From Actinophytocola sp. (lineage in GTDB: Bacteria > Actinomycetota > Actinomycetes > Mycobacteriales > Pseudonocardiaceae): a DNA stretch of 64,000 nucleotides. The notes beneath the pieces are model-generated. The model ran no database searches and was not told the origin of the DNA. It saw nothing but the letters and a program-made list of their open reading frames with translations. This document shows positions 7,811 through 16,503 of this stretch, in pieces. The position numbers and the translations under genes are program-made. How positions within the stretch are numbered: position 1 is the stretch's first letter; each line of letters starts with the position of its first letter. The stretch covers positions 1-64,000 of the forward strand of contig WHUB01000010.1 in NCBI GenBank assembly GCA_009377395.1, in the 5' to 3' direction.

Positions 7811-8583
7811 AGGTCGTCCTCTTCTGCGGCGGGTACGGCACCCGGATGCGCACCGGCGTGGCGGGCGACGTCCCGAAACCGATGCAGCTTGTCGGGCCGA
7901 GACCGTTGATATGGCATGTGATGCGCTACTACGCCCACTTCGGACACACCGACTTCGTGCTGTGCCTCGGCTACGGCGCCCACCACATCAAGGAGTTCTT
8001 CCTCAACTACCAGGAGACGACGTCGAACGACTTCGTGCTCCGCGACGGCGGCGTCGAGCTGCTCTCCACCGACATCTCCGACTGGACGATCTCCTTCGTG
8101 CAGACCGGCATCGTCTCGCCGATCGGGGAGCGGCTGCGGCGGGTGCGCGAGCACCTCGACGGCGACGAGATCTTCCTCGCCAACTACGCCGACGTGCTCA
8201 CCGACGCGCCGCTGCCGGAGATCATCGCCCGGTTCACCGAGTCCGACGTCGGCGCGTCGATGATGGTGGTGCCACACCCCGGCACGTTCCACTGCATCGA
8301 CCTCGGCCAGGCGGGCAGGGTCGAGTCGATCTCCCCGGTGAACGAGATGCCGCTGTGGGTCAACGGCGGCTACTTCGTGTTGCGGCAGGAGGTGTTCGAC
8401 CACATCCCGGAGAACGGCGACCTCGTCGGCGACGGCTGTGTCGAGCTCGCCAAGCGCGGCAGACTGCTCGCCTACCCGCATCGCGGCTACTGGCGGCCGA
8501 CCGACACCGTGAAGGAACGGGTCGCGCTCGACGAGGCGTACTCGCGCGGCGACAAGCCGTGGGCGCTGTGGGAAACCGCATGA
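7807..8583 (+). CDS. Glucose-1-phosphate cytidylyltransferase-like nucleotidyltransferase
   Basis: 258 residues, the normal length for RfbF. The signature GGYGTRM (8-14) and PKPM bind the nucleotide, and ANYADVL supplies the metal-binding aspartate. The long match to RfbF-type enzymes (MRYYAHFGHTDFVLCLGY, then IKEFFLNY) argues for CTP:glucose-1-phosphate activity, giving CDP-glucose for deoxysugar synthesis. It could instead activate another sugar phosphate, for example the heptose implied by the kinase/isomerase genes of the other arm. Overlaps both neighbours by four bases (ATGA). Confidence 0.82.
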   Translation: MKVVLFCGGYGTRMRTGVAGDVPKPMQLVGPRPLIWHVMRYYAHFGHTDFVLCLGYGAHHIKEFFLNYQETTSNDFVLRDGGVELLSTDISDWTISFVQTGIVSPIGERLRRVREHLDGDEIFLANYADVLTDAPLPEIIARFTESDVGASMMVVPHPGTFHCIDLGQAGRVESISPVNEMPLWVNGGYFVLRQEVFDHIPENGDLVGDGCVELAKRGRLLAYPHRGYWRPTDTVKERVALDEAYSRGDKPWALWETA

Positions 8584-9227
8584 TCCGGCTGCGGACCGGG
8601 CACCTCGAGCGCATCGTCGCGGTGGGAGCCCACTGCGACGACATCGCCATCGGCGCGGGCGGCAGCCTGCTCGCCGTCTGCCGCGCGAACCCGGGCGTTC
8701 GGGTGGACGCGCTGGTGCTCTGCGGCGGCGGCACCGAGCGGGAGACCGAGGAACGCGCCGCGCTCACCGCGCTGTGCCCCGGCGCCGAGCTGGCGCTGAC
8801 CGTGCTCAAGCTGCCGGACGGGCGCACCCCGGCGCACTGGGACGAGGTCAAGTCGGCGGTGGCCGAGCTGCAGCAGCGTGCCGACGCCGACCTGGTGTTC
8901 GCCCCTTACTCCGGCGACGCGCACCAGGACCACCGGCTGCTCGCCGAGCTGGTGCCGCAGCTGTTCCGCGACCACCTGGTGCTCGGCTACGAGATCGTCA
9001 AGTCCGACGGCGACCTCGGCAGGCCGGACGTGTACCAGCCGCTGACCGCAGACCTCGCGCGGCGCAAGGTCGACGTGCTGCACGAGCACTACCCGTCGCA
9101 GCGGCACCGCCCCTGGTTCGACACCGAGGCCTTCCTCGGGCTGGCGCGGATTCGCGGCATCGAATGCCACGCCCGCTACGCCGAGGCGTTCCACGCCACC
9201 ACCGTGACCCTGGACCTGGAGGGATGA
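8580..9227 (+). CDS. PIG-L family deacetylase (GlcNAc deacetylase fold)
   Basis: 215 residues. The metal site begins with GAHCDDIAIG (H18, D20, D21), where the usual proline after histidine is cysteine, and continues with DAHQDHR (~112-118), the HxxH-like partner. The family removes acetyl groups from N-acetylated sugars or similar amides in a zinc-dependent way. In polysaccharide clusters with a C-methyltransferase and a cytidylyltransferase, such genes are probably used on the nucleotide sugar. ATGA overlap with the gene before; four bases to the next start. Confidence 0.82.
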   Translation: MIRLRTGHLERIVAVGAHCDDIAIGAGGSLLAVCRANPGVRVDALVLCGGGTERETEERAALTALCPGAELALTVLKLPDGRTPAHWDEVKSAVAELQQRADADLVFAPYSGDAHQDHRLLAELVPQLFRDHLVLGYEIVKSDGDLGRPDVYQPLTADLARRKVDVLHEHYPSQRHRPWFDTEAFLGLARIRGIECHARYAEAFHATTVTLDLEG

Positions 9228-9231
9228 CCCG

Positions 9232-10266
9232 ATGCGCGTGCTGCTGACCGGACACCAAGGCTATCTCGGCACCGTGATGGCGCCGGTGCTCGCGGCGGCG
9301 GGCCACGAGGTGACCGGGCTCGACTCGGGTCTGTTCGCGGACTGCGTGCTCGGCGCGATGCCGGACGACCCGCCGGGCATTCCGATCGATCTGCGCGAGG
9401 TCACCCTCGCGCATCTGGCGGGCTACGACGCGGTGGTGCACCTCGCCGCACTGTCCAACGACCCGCTCGGCTCGCTCGACCCCGAGCTGACGTACGACAT
9501 CAACCACCGCGCCAGCGTGCGGCTGGCCCGGCTGGCCCGCGACGCGGGTGTGCGCCGGTTCCTGTACGCGTCGACCTGTTCGGTGTACGGCGCGTCCGGC
9601 AGCGGCGACCTGCTGAACGAGGACGCCCGCCTGCGTCCGGTCACCCCGTACGCCGAGTCGAAGGTGCGGGTCGAGGACGACCTGCACGCGCTGGCGGACG
9701 ACGACTTCTCCCCGGTGTACCTGCGCAACGCGACCGCGTTCGGGTACTCGCCCCGGCTGCGCACCGACATCGTGCTGAACAACCTCGTCGCGTACGCGCT
9801 GCTGACCGGCACCGTGCTGGTGCTCTCCGACGGCACCCCGTGGCGGCCGCTGGTGCACGCCGCCGACATCGCCGCCGCGTTCACGGCGACACTCGCCTCG
9901 CCGCGCGCCGTGGTGCACGACCGCGCGTTCAACGTCGGCACCGAGGCCAACAACCTCACCGTCGCCGAGATCGCCGACCATGTCGTCGCCGCGGTTCCCG
10001 GCGCCCGGCTACGGATCACCGGCGAGAACGGCGCCGACCCGCGCTCGTACCGGGTCGACTTCTCCCGGCTGCGGGCGGCACTGCCGGACTTCCGGGCGCG
10101 CTGGACGGTCGCGGCGGGCGCGGTCGAGCTGGCTGAGGCATACCAGCGGTTCGGCCTGAACCGCCACAGCTTCGAACGCCGGTTCACCCGGCTCGCCTGG
10201 CTGTCCGACCGCGCCGCGGCGGGCGAGATCGACACGCTGCTGCGGCCACGGCAGGCGGTGGCCTGA
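9232..10266 (+). CDS. NAD-dependent sugar epimerase/dehydratase (extended SDR)
   Basis: 344 residues. GHQGYLG (7-13) is the variant cofactor loop of the extended SDR family, ASTCSVYG supplies the catalytic serine/threonine region, and YAESK (~140-144) the Tyr-Lys pair. It should epimerise, dehydrate or reduce a nucleotide sugar, probably the product made by the preceding methyltransferase and cytidylyltransferase. It starts four bases after the deacetylase stop and overlaps the next start (TGATG). Exact reaction not assignable. Confidence 0.82.
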   Translation: MRVLLTGHQGYLGTVMAPVLAAAGHEVTGLDSGLFADCVLGAMPDDPPGIPIDLREVTLAHLAGYDAVVHLAALSNDPLGSLDPELTYDINHRASVRLARLARDAGVRRFLYASTCSVYGASGSGDLLNEDARLRPVTPYAESKVRVEDDLHALADDDFSPVYLRNATAFGYSPRLRTDIVLNNLVAYALLTGTVLVLSDGTPWRPLVHAADIAAAFTATLASPRAVVHDRAFNVGTEANNLTVAEIADHVVAAVPGARLRITGENGADPRSYRVDFSRLRAALPDFRARWTVAAGAVELAEAYQRFGLNRHSFERRFTRLAWLSDRAAAGEIDTLLRPRQAVA

Positions 10267-11528
10267 TGACGGGTGCCGAGATGCATGCGCTGGTGCGGCG
10301 GCTCTACCCGCTGTGCCGCAGCATCACCGGCGACGGCGTGCGGGAGACGCTGCGGATCATCGGCGAACACCTGCCGCTCGACGTGACCGAGGTGCCGTCG
10401 GGCACGCGGGCCTTCGACTGGACCGTGCCGCCGGAGTGGAACATCCGCGACGCCTACATCGCCGACGCCACCGGCAGGCGAGTGGTCGACTTCGCCGAGT
10501 CCACATTGCACGTCGTCGGCTACAGCGAGCCGGTGACGGCCCGGATGAGCCTCGCCGAACTGCGGCGGCACCTGCATACCCTGCCAGAACACCCCGACTG
10601 GATCCCGTACCGCACCAGCTACTACCAGCGCGACTGGGGCTTCTGCCTGTCGCAGCGCACCCTCGACGCGCTGGCCGACGGGGAGTACGAGGTCCACATC
10701 GACTCGACGCTGGCTGACGGCCACCTGACCTACGCCGAACACGTGGTTCCGGGCCGGGTCAGCGACGAGGTGATCATCTCCTGCCACGTCTGCCACCCCT
10801 CGCTCGCCAACGACAACCTCGCCGGGATAGCCGTCGCCAGTCAGCTCGCCCTGCACCTGGCGCGGCAGAAACCGCACTACACCTACCGATTCCTCTTCGT
10901 GCCGGGCACGATCGGCTCGATCACCTGGCTGGCGCGCAATCAGCACCGGATCGAGAAGGTCAAGCACGGCCTGGTGCTCGCCTGCGCCGGGGACCGGGGC
11001 CGGCTCACCTACAAGCGCAGCAGGCGCGGCGACGCCGCCGTCGACCGAGCGGCCGAGCACGTGCTGTCCGGCCGCCCGCACCGCCTGGTCGACTTCTCGC
11101 CCTACGGTTACGACGAACGGCAGTACTGCTCGCCGGGCTTCAACCTCGGCGTCGGCTGCCTGACCCGCACGCCGTACGCCGTCTACCCCGAGTACCACAC
11201 CTCGGCCGACAACCCCGACTTCGTCACCGAAGAGGCGATGGCCGACACCCTCGCCGCGTGCGTCGAGATCCTCGCGGTGCTCGACCGCGACCGGCGCTAC
11301 CTCACCCTGAACCCGCACTGCGAGCCGCAGCTCGGCAAGCGCGGGCTCTACGACGCGCTCGGTGGCCGCAGCGACGCCAAGCAGGCGCAGTTCGCGCTGC
11401 TGTGGGTGCTCAGCTACTCCGACGGCGAGCACTCGCTGCTCGACATCGCCGACCGCGCCGGGCTGCCGTTCGACGCCATCGCGGCCGCCGGCGACGCGCT
11501 GCTCGCCGCCGAGCTGGTCAAGGAGTGA
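10266..11528 (+). CDS. DUF4910/DUF2172 aminopeptidase-like protein
   Basis: 420 residues with an M28-peptidase-like zinc domain: ISCHVCHPSLANDNLAG (~171-187) carries the H and ND ligand positions, and YPEYHTSADN (~308) the distal histidine. A small C-terminal winged-helix-like part (~365-420, LLWVLSYSDGEHSLLDIADRAGLPF) completes the known layout of this family. Such proteins recur in NDP-sugar clusters beside RfbF, C-methyltransferase and PIG-L genes, so a role in sugar amide or acyl chemistry is more likely than peptide cleavage; this is inference. Translationally coupled on both sides (TGATG). Confidence 0.8.
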   Translation: MTGAEMHALVRRLYPLCRSITGDGVRETLRIIGEHLPLDVTEVPSGTRAFDWTVPPEWNIRDAYIADATGRRVVDFAESTLHVVGYSEPVTARMSLAELRRHLHTLPEHPDWIPYRTSYYQRDWGFCLSQRTLDALADGEYEVHIDSTLADGHLTYAEHVVPGRVSDEVIISCHVCHPSLANDNLAGIAVASQLALHLARQKPHYTYRFLFVPGTIGSITWLARNQHRIEKVKHGLVLACAGDRGRLTYKRSRRGDAAVDRAAEHVLSGRPHRLVDFSPYGYDERQYCSPGFNLGVGCLTRTPYAVYPEYHTSADNPDFVTEEAMADTLAACVEILAVLDRDRRYLTLNPHCEPQLGKRGLYDALGGRSDAKQAQFALLWVLSYSDGEHSLLDIADRAGLPFDAIAAAGDALLAAELVKE

Positions 11529-13798
11529 TGCCGGTGCGCGCCGCGATCCGTTCCCACAGCGTCCGCGCCATGGCGCAGCGGCTGAGCTGGGGCCTGGCCG
11601 ACCAGGCCGTGTCCAGCCTGACCAACTTCACTGTCAGCGTCTTCGTCGCCCGCACCCTCGGCGCGGTTGAGTTCGGCATCTTCACCCTCGCTTGGGTCAC
11701 CTACACCGTCCTGCTCAACGTCTCGCGTGGGCTGGCGACCGACCCGCTCGTGGTGCGCTTCAGCGGGGCGCCGGACGCCGACTGGCGGAGCGCCGTGTCG
11801 CGGTCGTGCGCCACCGCGCTCGGCGTCGGCGCGACGGCGGGTGTTGTCAGCGTCGCGGCGGGCATGGTCATGGGCGGCACGCTCGGCTCGGCGTTCGTCG
11901 CGCTCGGGTTGATCCTGCCCGCGCTGCTGTTGCAGGACGCCTGGCGGTTCGCGTTCTTCGCCGCGGGCCAGGGACGTCGTGCGTTCGGCAACGACCTGGT
12001 ATGGGCCGGGGCGCTGCTGCCTGCCCTGTTGCTGGCCGCCAGCGCGGGCAGCGTGTTCGCGTTCCTGCTCGCCTGGGGTGGGGCGGCGGCGGTAGCCGCC
12101 GTCTTCGGCTGGGCGCAGACCGGGCTGCTGCCGCGATCGAGCGGGGTGGCGTCGTGGCTGCGACAGCAACGCGATCTCGGCCCGCGCTACCTGGTGGAGA
12201 ACGTCAGCATCTCTGGCGCCGCGCAGATCAGGATGTACGGCCTCGGCGCGATCGCCGGTTTCGCCGATGTCGGCGCGGTGCGCGGCGCCGACCTGCTGCT
12301 CGGCCCGTTCATCGCGGTGACCATGGGGCTCGCGCTCGTCGCGGTGGCCGAGGCGTCCCGGGTGCTGCGCACCCATCCCGAACGGCTGGGGGTCTTCTGT
12401 CTCGGGCTGGGCGGGGTGCAGACGACGGGCGCGCTGGTGTGGGGGTTCGGGGTGCTCGCGCTACTGCCGCACAGCGCGGGGGCTGCCGTGCTCGGTGAGG
12501 TGTGGCCCTCGGCGTCGGCGCTGTTGCTGCCCGCCACGCTCGCCATCGCCGGTATCGGGCTGTCCAACGGCGCGACGGCGGGTCTGCGTGCGCTCGGCGC
12601 GGCGCGGCGCAGCCTGCGTTGTCAGCTGTTCGCCGCGAGCGGGCTGGTTACCTGCGGGCTGACCGGCGCGGCCGTGTCGGGTGCGTCCGGCTCCGCATGG
12701 GGCGCGGCGATCGCGGCGTGGTGCGCGGCGGCGGTGTGGTGGTTCCAGCTCATCGCGGGTCTTGGCGACCACCGGCGTGACGCCGCGCCACAGGGAGGTT
12801 CGCCGGTGGCAACGGTCACCGGTACAGAGGGAGGGAGTAACACCATGATGACGGCACCACGGTTGACCATCGGGCTGCCTGTCTACAACGGGGAGAAGTA
12901 CCTTGCCGAGTCGCTCGACACCCTGCTGGGTCAGACGTTCGGCGACTTCGAGCTGATCATCAGCGACAACGCGTCGACAGACGGCACGGAGGCGACCTGT
13001 CGACGGTACGCGGCCATGGACGCGCGAATCCGCTACCTACGCCAGCCCCGCAACATCGGCGCCCGGCCGAACCACAACCTGCTGGTCGAGCAGGCTCGCG
13101 GCGAGCTGTTCAAATGGGCCGCGCACGACGACCTGTACGGCCGCGACCTGCTTGCCGCGTGTGTCACCGCACTCGATGAGCATCCGGAGGCGGTGTTAGC
13201 TCATGCCGACGAGGCGATCATCAACGAGCGGAACCAGATCGTCATGCACTGTGAGTATACATTGGACAGTGACTCACCCTATGCCCCTGACCGGCTGCGC
13301 AGTGTGCTGTTCACCGAGGGCGGCGACGACGAGTACGGGGTGATTCGCACCAGCGCGCTGCGAGCGGCCAAGCCGAACAACAGCTATCACAACTCCAGCC
13401 GCACCTTCATCGCGGAGCTGGCGCTGCGGGGGCGGTTCCACCACGTGCCGGAGCTGCTGTACTTCCGGCGCGACCATCCCGACCGTGGTGACCGGAACCC
13501 GACGATCAGGGCGCTGTGCGCGAACCTCGATCCGCGCCGCGCGGAACACTCGACCGCGCGGCTGCTGACGGAGTACGTCTGGGGATTCGTCGGGTCGATC
13601 TCCCGGGCGCCGCTGTCCAACTCCGAGCGATGGCGGTGTTACCGGCACCTCGTGCACTGGCTCGTCCGCAGCTGCGTTCGCCGGGTCGCCAGCCGGAGCC
13701 TCGCGCCGATCATGTCACTCGGGGACTACACGGAGCCGGCCGAGACGGCCCCGATCGTCGCGGAGGTCGTCGAAGGCCAGCGGAGGACGGTCTTGTGA
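11528..13798 (+). CDS. Wzx-like flippase fused in frame to a GT2 glycosyltransferase
   Basis: One uninterrupted 756-residue frame. Residues 1-~430 are a polytopic membrane protein of the polysaccharide exporter (Wzx/MATE-like) kind with 12-14 hydrophobic segments, starting MPVRAAIRSHSVRAMAQRLS. Residues ~440-756 are a family 2 glycosyltransferase: TIGLPVYNGEKYL, ISDNASTDGT and the metal-binding HDDLYG. The junction, GGSPVATVTGTEGGSN, has no stop. A second start (ATG 12845 or 12848) follows a strong ribosome binding site (GAGGGAGGGAG at 12827-12837), so the transferase may also be made alone. A rare TTA codon occurs at 13196-13198. It could be a real bifunctional protein or two genes whose separating stop was lost. 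Confidence 0.8.
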   Translation: MPVRAAIRSHSVRAMAQRLSWGLADQAVSSLTNFTVSVFVARTLGAVEFGIFTLAWVTYTVLLNVSRGLATDPLVVRFSGAPDADWRSAVSRSCATALGVGATAGVVSVAAGMVMGGTLGSAFVALGLILPALLLQDAWRFAFFAAGQGRRAFGNDLVWAGALLPALLLAASAGSVFAFLLAWGGAAAVAAVFGWAQTGLLPRSSGVASWLRQQRDLGPRYLVENVSISGAAQIRMYGLGAIAGFADVGAVRGADLLLGPFIAVTMGLALVAVAEASRVLRTHPERLGVFCLGLGGVQTTGALVWGFGVLALLPHSAGAAVLGEVWPSASALLLPATLAIAGIGLSNGATAGLRALGAARRSLRCQLFAASGLVTCGLTGAAVSGASGSAWGAAIAAWCAAAVWWFQLIAGLGDHRRDAAPQGGSPVATVTGTEGGSNTMMTAPRLTIGLPVYNGEKYLAESLDTLLGQTFGDFELIISDNASTDGTEATCRRYAAMDARIRYLRQPRNIGARPNHNLLVEQARGELFKWAAHDDLYGRDLLAACVTALDEHPEAVLAHADEAIINERNQIVMHCEYTLDSDSPYAPDRLRSVLFTEGGDDEYGVIRTSALRAAKPNNSYHNSSRTFIAELALRGRFHHVPELLYFRRDHPDRGDRNPTIRALCANLDPRRAEHSTARLLTEYVWGFVGSISRAPLSNSERWRCYRHLVHWLVRSCVRRVASRSLAPIMSLGDYTEPAETAPIVAEVVEGQRRTVL

Positions 13799-15038
13799 GC
13801 TGGCGCAGCGTGCGGCGGTCGATCACGAGATCGACCGGACCGAGCGTTGGCTTCTTCGGCATCCTGTGCGCGGGGAACCTCGGCAACGACGGCTCGCTGG
13901 AGGCCGTCGTGCGGGGCCTGAAACAGCGACGACCGGATTCGCGGCTGGGGTTCCTGTGCATGGGCCCGGAGTTGGCGTCAGCCCGCTACGACGCCCCCGC
14001 GACCGCGCTGCAATGGTACGAGCCGCACGCCGGTTCGGTGACCGGTCCGGCGGCGACCGCCGCCCTCAAGGTGCTCGGCAAGCTGCTGGACCCCTTCCGC
14101 ACGCTCGCCTGGGTGCGCCGGTACGACGTGGTGATCGTGCCGGCATGGGGATCCTGGAGTCGACCACACCGGTGCGTCCGTGGGCGATGCCGTACTCGCT
14201 GTTCTTGCTGTGCGTTGGCGCGCGCCTGGTCGGCACCAAGGTCGCTCTGGTCAGCGTGGGTGTCACCGTGTCACGGCAGCGGACGATCCGCTGGCTTCAC
14301 ACCTCGGCGGCCCGGATGGCACACTACCGCTCCTACCGGGACGGCGCGTCCTTCCGGGCCATGCGGCGGATGGGCATCGACGTCTCGAACGACGCGGTCT
14401 ATCCCGACGTCGTGTTCGCCCTTGAGGCCCCGCCGGTCACGTCGTGCTCCAGCGGGTGCGTCGGCGTCGGCCTGATGGAGTTCCGCGGCGACAACGACGA
14501 CCGGGCGCGGGCGGACGAGCTTCGCCGGGCCTACGTGGCGACGATGAAGCAGTTCGTGCGCTGGCTGGTGGACAACGGCCGCACGGTCCGGCTGTTCATC
14601 GGGGATCAGCAGGACGAGGCGATGCTCGCCGAGGTCAGCCAGTGCGTCGGCTCGCGCTCGCCACCACCCGTGCTGGTCGAACCCGCCGCGACGCTCGAGG
14701 ACCTGATGCGGCAGATGGCCGCGGCCGACATCGTGGTCGGCACCAGGTATCACAACGTGCTGTGCGCGCTCCGGGTCGGCAAACCAACGCTGTCGGTCGG
14801 CTACGCCGTCAAGCACCACGAGCTGATGGTGGGCATGGGCCTCGGCGAGTTCAGCCTGGACGCCCGGCGCACCGGCTTCGACGCGCTCGTGGAGCGGTTC
14901 ACCGAGCTTGAGTGCCGATCCGGCGGGCTCGATGAGCGGGTGATGGCTCGCGATCGCGCCTACGCGGCGCAGCTGGACGACCAGTTCGTCCGGCTGTTCG
15001 CCACCTTGTTGGACCACGACCAAGCGCGGGAACGATGA
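13795..15038 (+). pseudogene. Polysaccharide pyruvyltransferase, broken by a one-base frameshift
   Basis: GTG 13795 opens a frame beginning MSWRSVRRS with FFGILCAGNLGNDGS, the N-terminal signature of the family, and running to YDVVIVP at ~14139. The rest of the protein (GMGILESTTPVRPWAMPYS..., GVGLMEFRG, VVGTRYHNVLCALRVGKPT) continues in the +1-shifted frame to TGA 15038. The join is at CCGGCATGG (14140-14148); one extra G, giving CCGGGCATGG, would restore VVIVPGMGILE. The intact enzyme would add a pyruvate ketal from PEP to a repeat-unit sugar. Either a true null mutation, a phase-variable G tract, or a sequencing error. Overlaps both neighbours by four bases. Confidence 0.8.
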
Positions 15039-15583
15039 AGGCGATACCCGTTGCGGCGATCGAGGGGGCGTACCTGTTCGAGCCCGCGCCGCACCGCGAC
15101 GACCGCGGCTTCTTCAGCCGGACTTTCGATCGGGACGTCGTGCGCTCGGCCGGGATCGACCCGGACGGCTTCGCGCAGGACAGCGTCTCTCGCTCGCACC
15201 GCGGCGTGGTCAGGGGGATGCACCTGCGGTCGGGGGCGGGTGAGTCGAAGCTGGTGCGCTGCTCGCACGGCCGGATCTTCGACGTGGTGGTCGACCTCCG
15301 CCCCGGTTCGGCCAGCTATCGCAACCAACAGCACTTCCTGCTCGACGACGACGCCCAGGTGTCGCTATACATCCCGGCGGGCTGCGCGCACGGCTTCCAG
15401 GCGCTCACCGAACCCGCCGACGTGTCGTACCGGATCGACCGTGGCCACGACCCCCGCGAGGACGTCACGATCGCGTTCGACGACCCCGAGCTGGCCATTC
15501 CTTGGCCGTTGCCGGTCACGCTGATGTCGGACCGCGACCGCGCGGCGCCGTCACTGGCCGACGCGCTGCGGCTGCTGGCGTGA
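15035..15583 (+). CDS. dTDP-4-keto-6-deoxyhexose 3,5-epimerase-like cupin (RmlC family)
   Basis: 182 residues, matching RmlC length. RGMHLR puts the catalytic base at H63, the same number as in classical RmlC; DVVVDLRPGS and YIPAGCAHGF (~112-121) are the other family signatures. It epimerises C3 and/or C5 of a 4-keto nucleotide sugar. No RmlA/RmlB/RmlD partners are nearby, so it may act on the CDP-type sugar of the upstream module. Start overlaps the pyruvyltransferase stop (ATGA). Its last 33 bases overlap the convergent SDR gene. Confidence 0.85.
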   Translation: MKAIPVAAIEGAYLFEPAPHRDDRGFFSRTFDRDVVRSAGIDPDGFAQDSVSRSHRGVVRGMHLRSGAGESKLVRCSHGRIFDVVVDLRPGSASYRNQQHFLLDDDAQVSLYIPAGCAHGFQALTEPADVSYRIDRGHDPREDVTIAFDDPELAIPWPLPVTLMSDRDRAAPSLADALRLLA

Positions 15584-16492
15584 GCGCTCGCGGTACCACG
15601 TGACCGTCCGGTTCAGCCCGTCGGCGAGCCGGACCGATGGCCGCCAGCCGAGCACGTCCCGCGCGGTGCTGAGATTGGCGATCCGCGCCGAGTCGAGCGG
15701 CCGGTCCGGCAGCGCGCCGAACCGTGGTTCGAGATCCGTGCCGACCAGCCCGCGCAGCAGCTCGACGGTCGTGTGAATGTCAAGGGCGACCCCGGAGCCG
15801 ATGTCGATCGCGGTGCCAACGGCATCGGGCACCGACGCGGCGGCGACGAAGGCGTCGACGACGTCGTCGACGTACACCCAGTCGATCTGCCGGGTCCCGC
15901 TGGTGAGCTCGGGCTCGACGCCACGAAGCAGCGACGTGACCACATGGGGGATCAGCTTCCGCTCGTCGGACTGGCCGGGGCCGTACGCCATGGCGATCCG
16001 CAGCCGCACCACCGGCACCGACCACAGGTCGCCGAACAGCTCGCCGTACCTGGCGGCGATCGACTTGCTGAGAGCATACGGCGACGACGCGCGCTCACCG
16101 GGCCGCGGTTCCTCCATCGACCCGGCGAGCACGATCCGGGGTGCGCCGGTGAGCGTCGCCGCGTGCAGCAGGTTGACCGTCGACGTTACGTTGTTGGTCA
16201 GCGTCGGCGGCACCGCGTCCACGCCGCGAGCGCCGGTGACCTCGCCCGCCAGGTGACACACGACGTCCGGCCGGACCGACCGGACGACCTCGGCCGTGGC
16301 GTCCGGATCGGACAGATCGGCGGTATGCGCGGTCCAGCGTGGGTCCGGGGGAGCCGCCCGGCGCGACACCGCGTGCGTCTCGGCGCCGAGCACGGCGAGA
16401 CGGCGCACCAGGTGAGTGCCGAGGAAGCCGCTCGCGCCCGTCACGAGCACGCGTCGCTCACGCACCATGCTGCGTGCACTCGGGTCGGGCAT
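15551..16492 (-). CDS. NAD-dependent sugar epimerase/dehydratase (extended SDR)
   Basis: 313 residues from ATG 16492, preceded by AAGGGA with six-base spacing; ATG 16468 is an internal alternative. GASGFLG (~18-24) binds NAD(P), and SSPYALSKS has the Tyr-x3-Lys pair. Typical of 4-keto reductases and epimerases of nucleotide sugars. It begins 11 bases after the oxygenase stop and is the last gene of the leftward arm, converging and overlapping by 33 bases with the RmlC-like gene. Confidence 0.82.
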   Translation of the reverse strand: MPDPSARSMVRERRVLVTGASGFLGTHLVRRLAVLGAETHAVSRRAAPPDPRWTAHTADLSDPDATAEVVRSVRPDVVCHLAGEVTGARGVDAVPPTLTNNVTSTVNLLHAATLTGAPRIVLAGSMEEPRPGERASSPYALSKSIAARYGELFGDLWSVPVVRLRIAMAYGPGQSDERKLIPHVVTSLLRGVEPELTSGTRQIDWVYVDDVVDAFVAAASVPDAVGTAIDIGSGVALDIHTTVELLRGLVGTDLEPRFGALPDRPLDSARIANLSTARDVLGWRPSVRLADGLNRTVTWYRERSRQQPQRVGQ

Positions 16493-16503
16493 GCCAGTTC
16501 CCT

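Noticed and set aside
12778-12850. Separate stop codon between flippase and GT2
   Set aside because: The frame was followed codon by codon from 11528; it remains open through the junction, so two independent genes with a normal stop are not supported.
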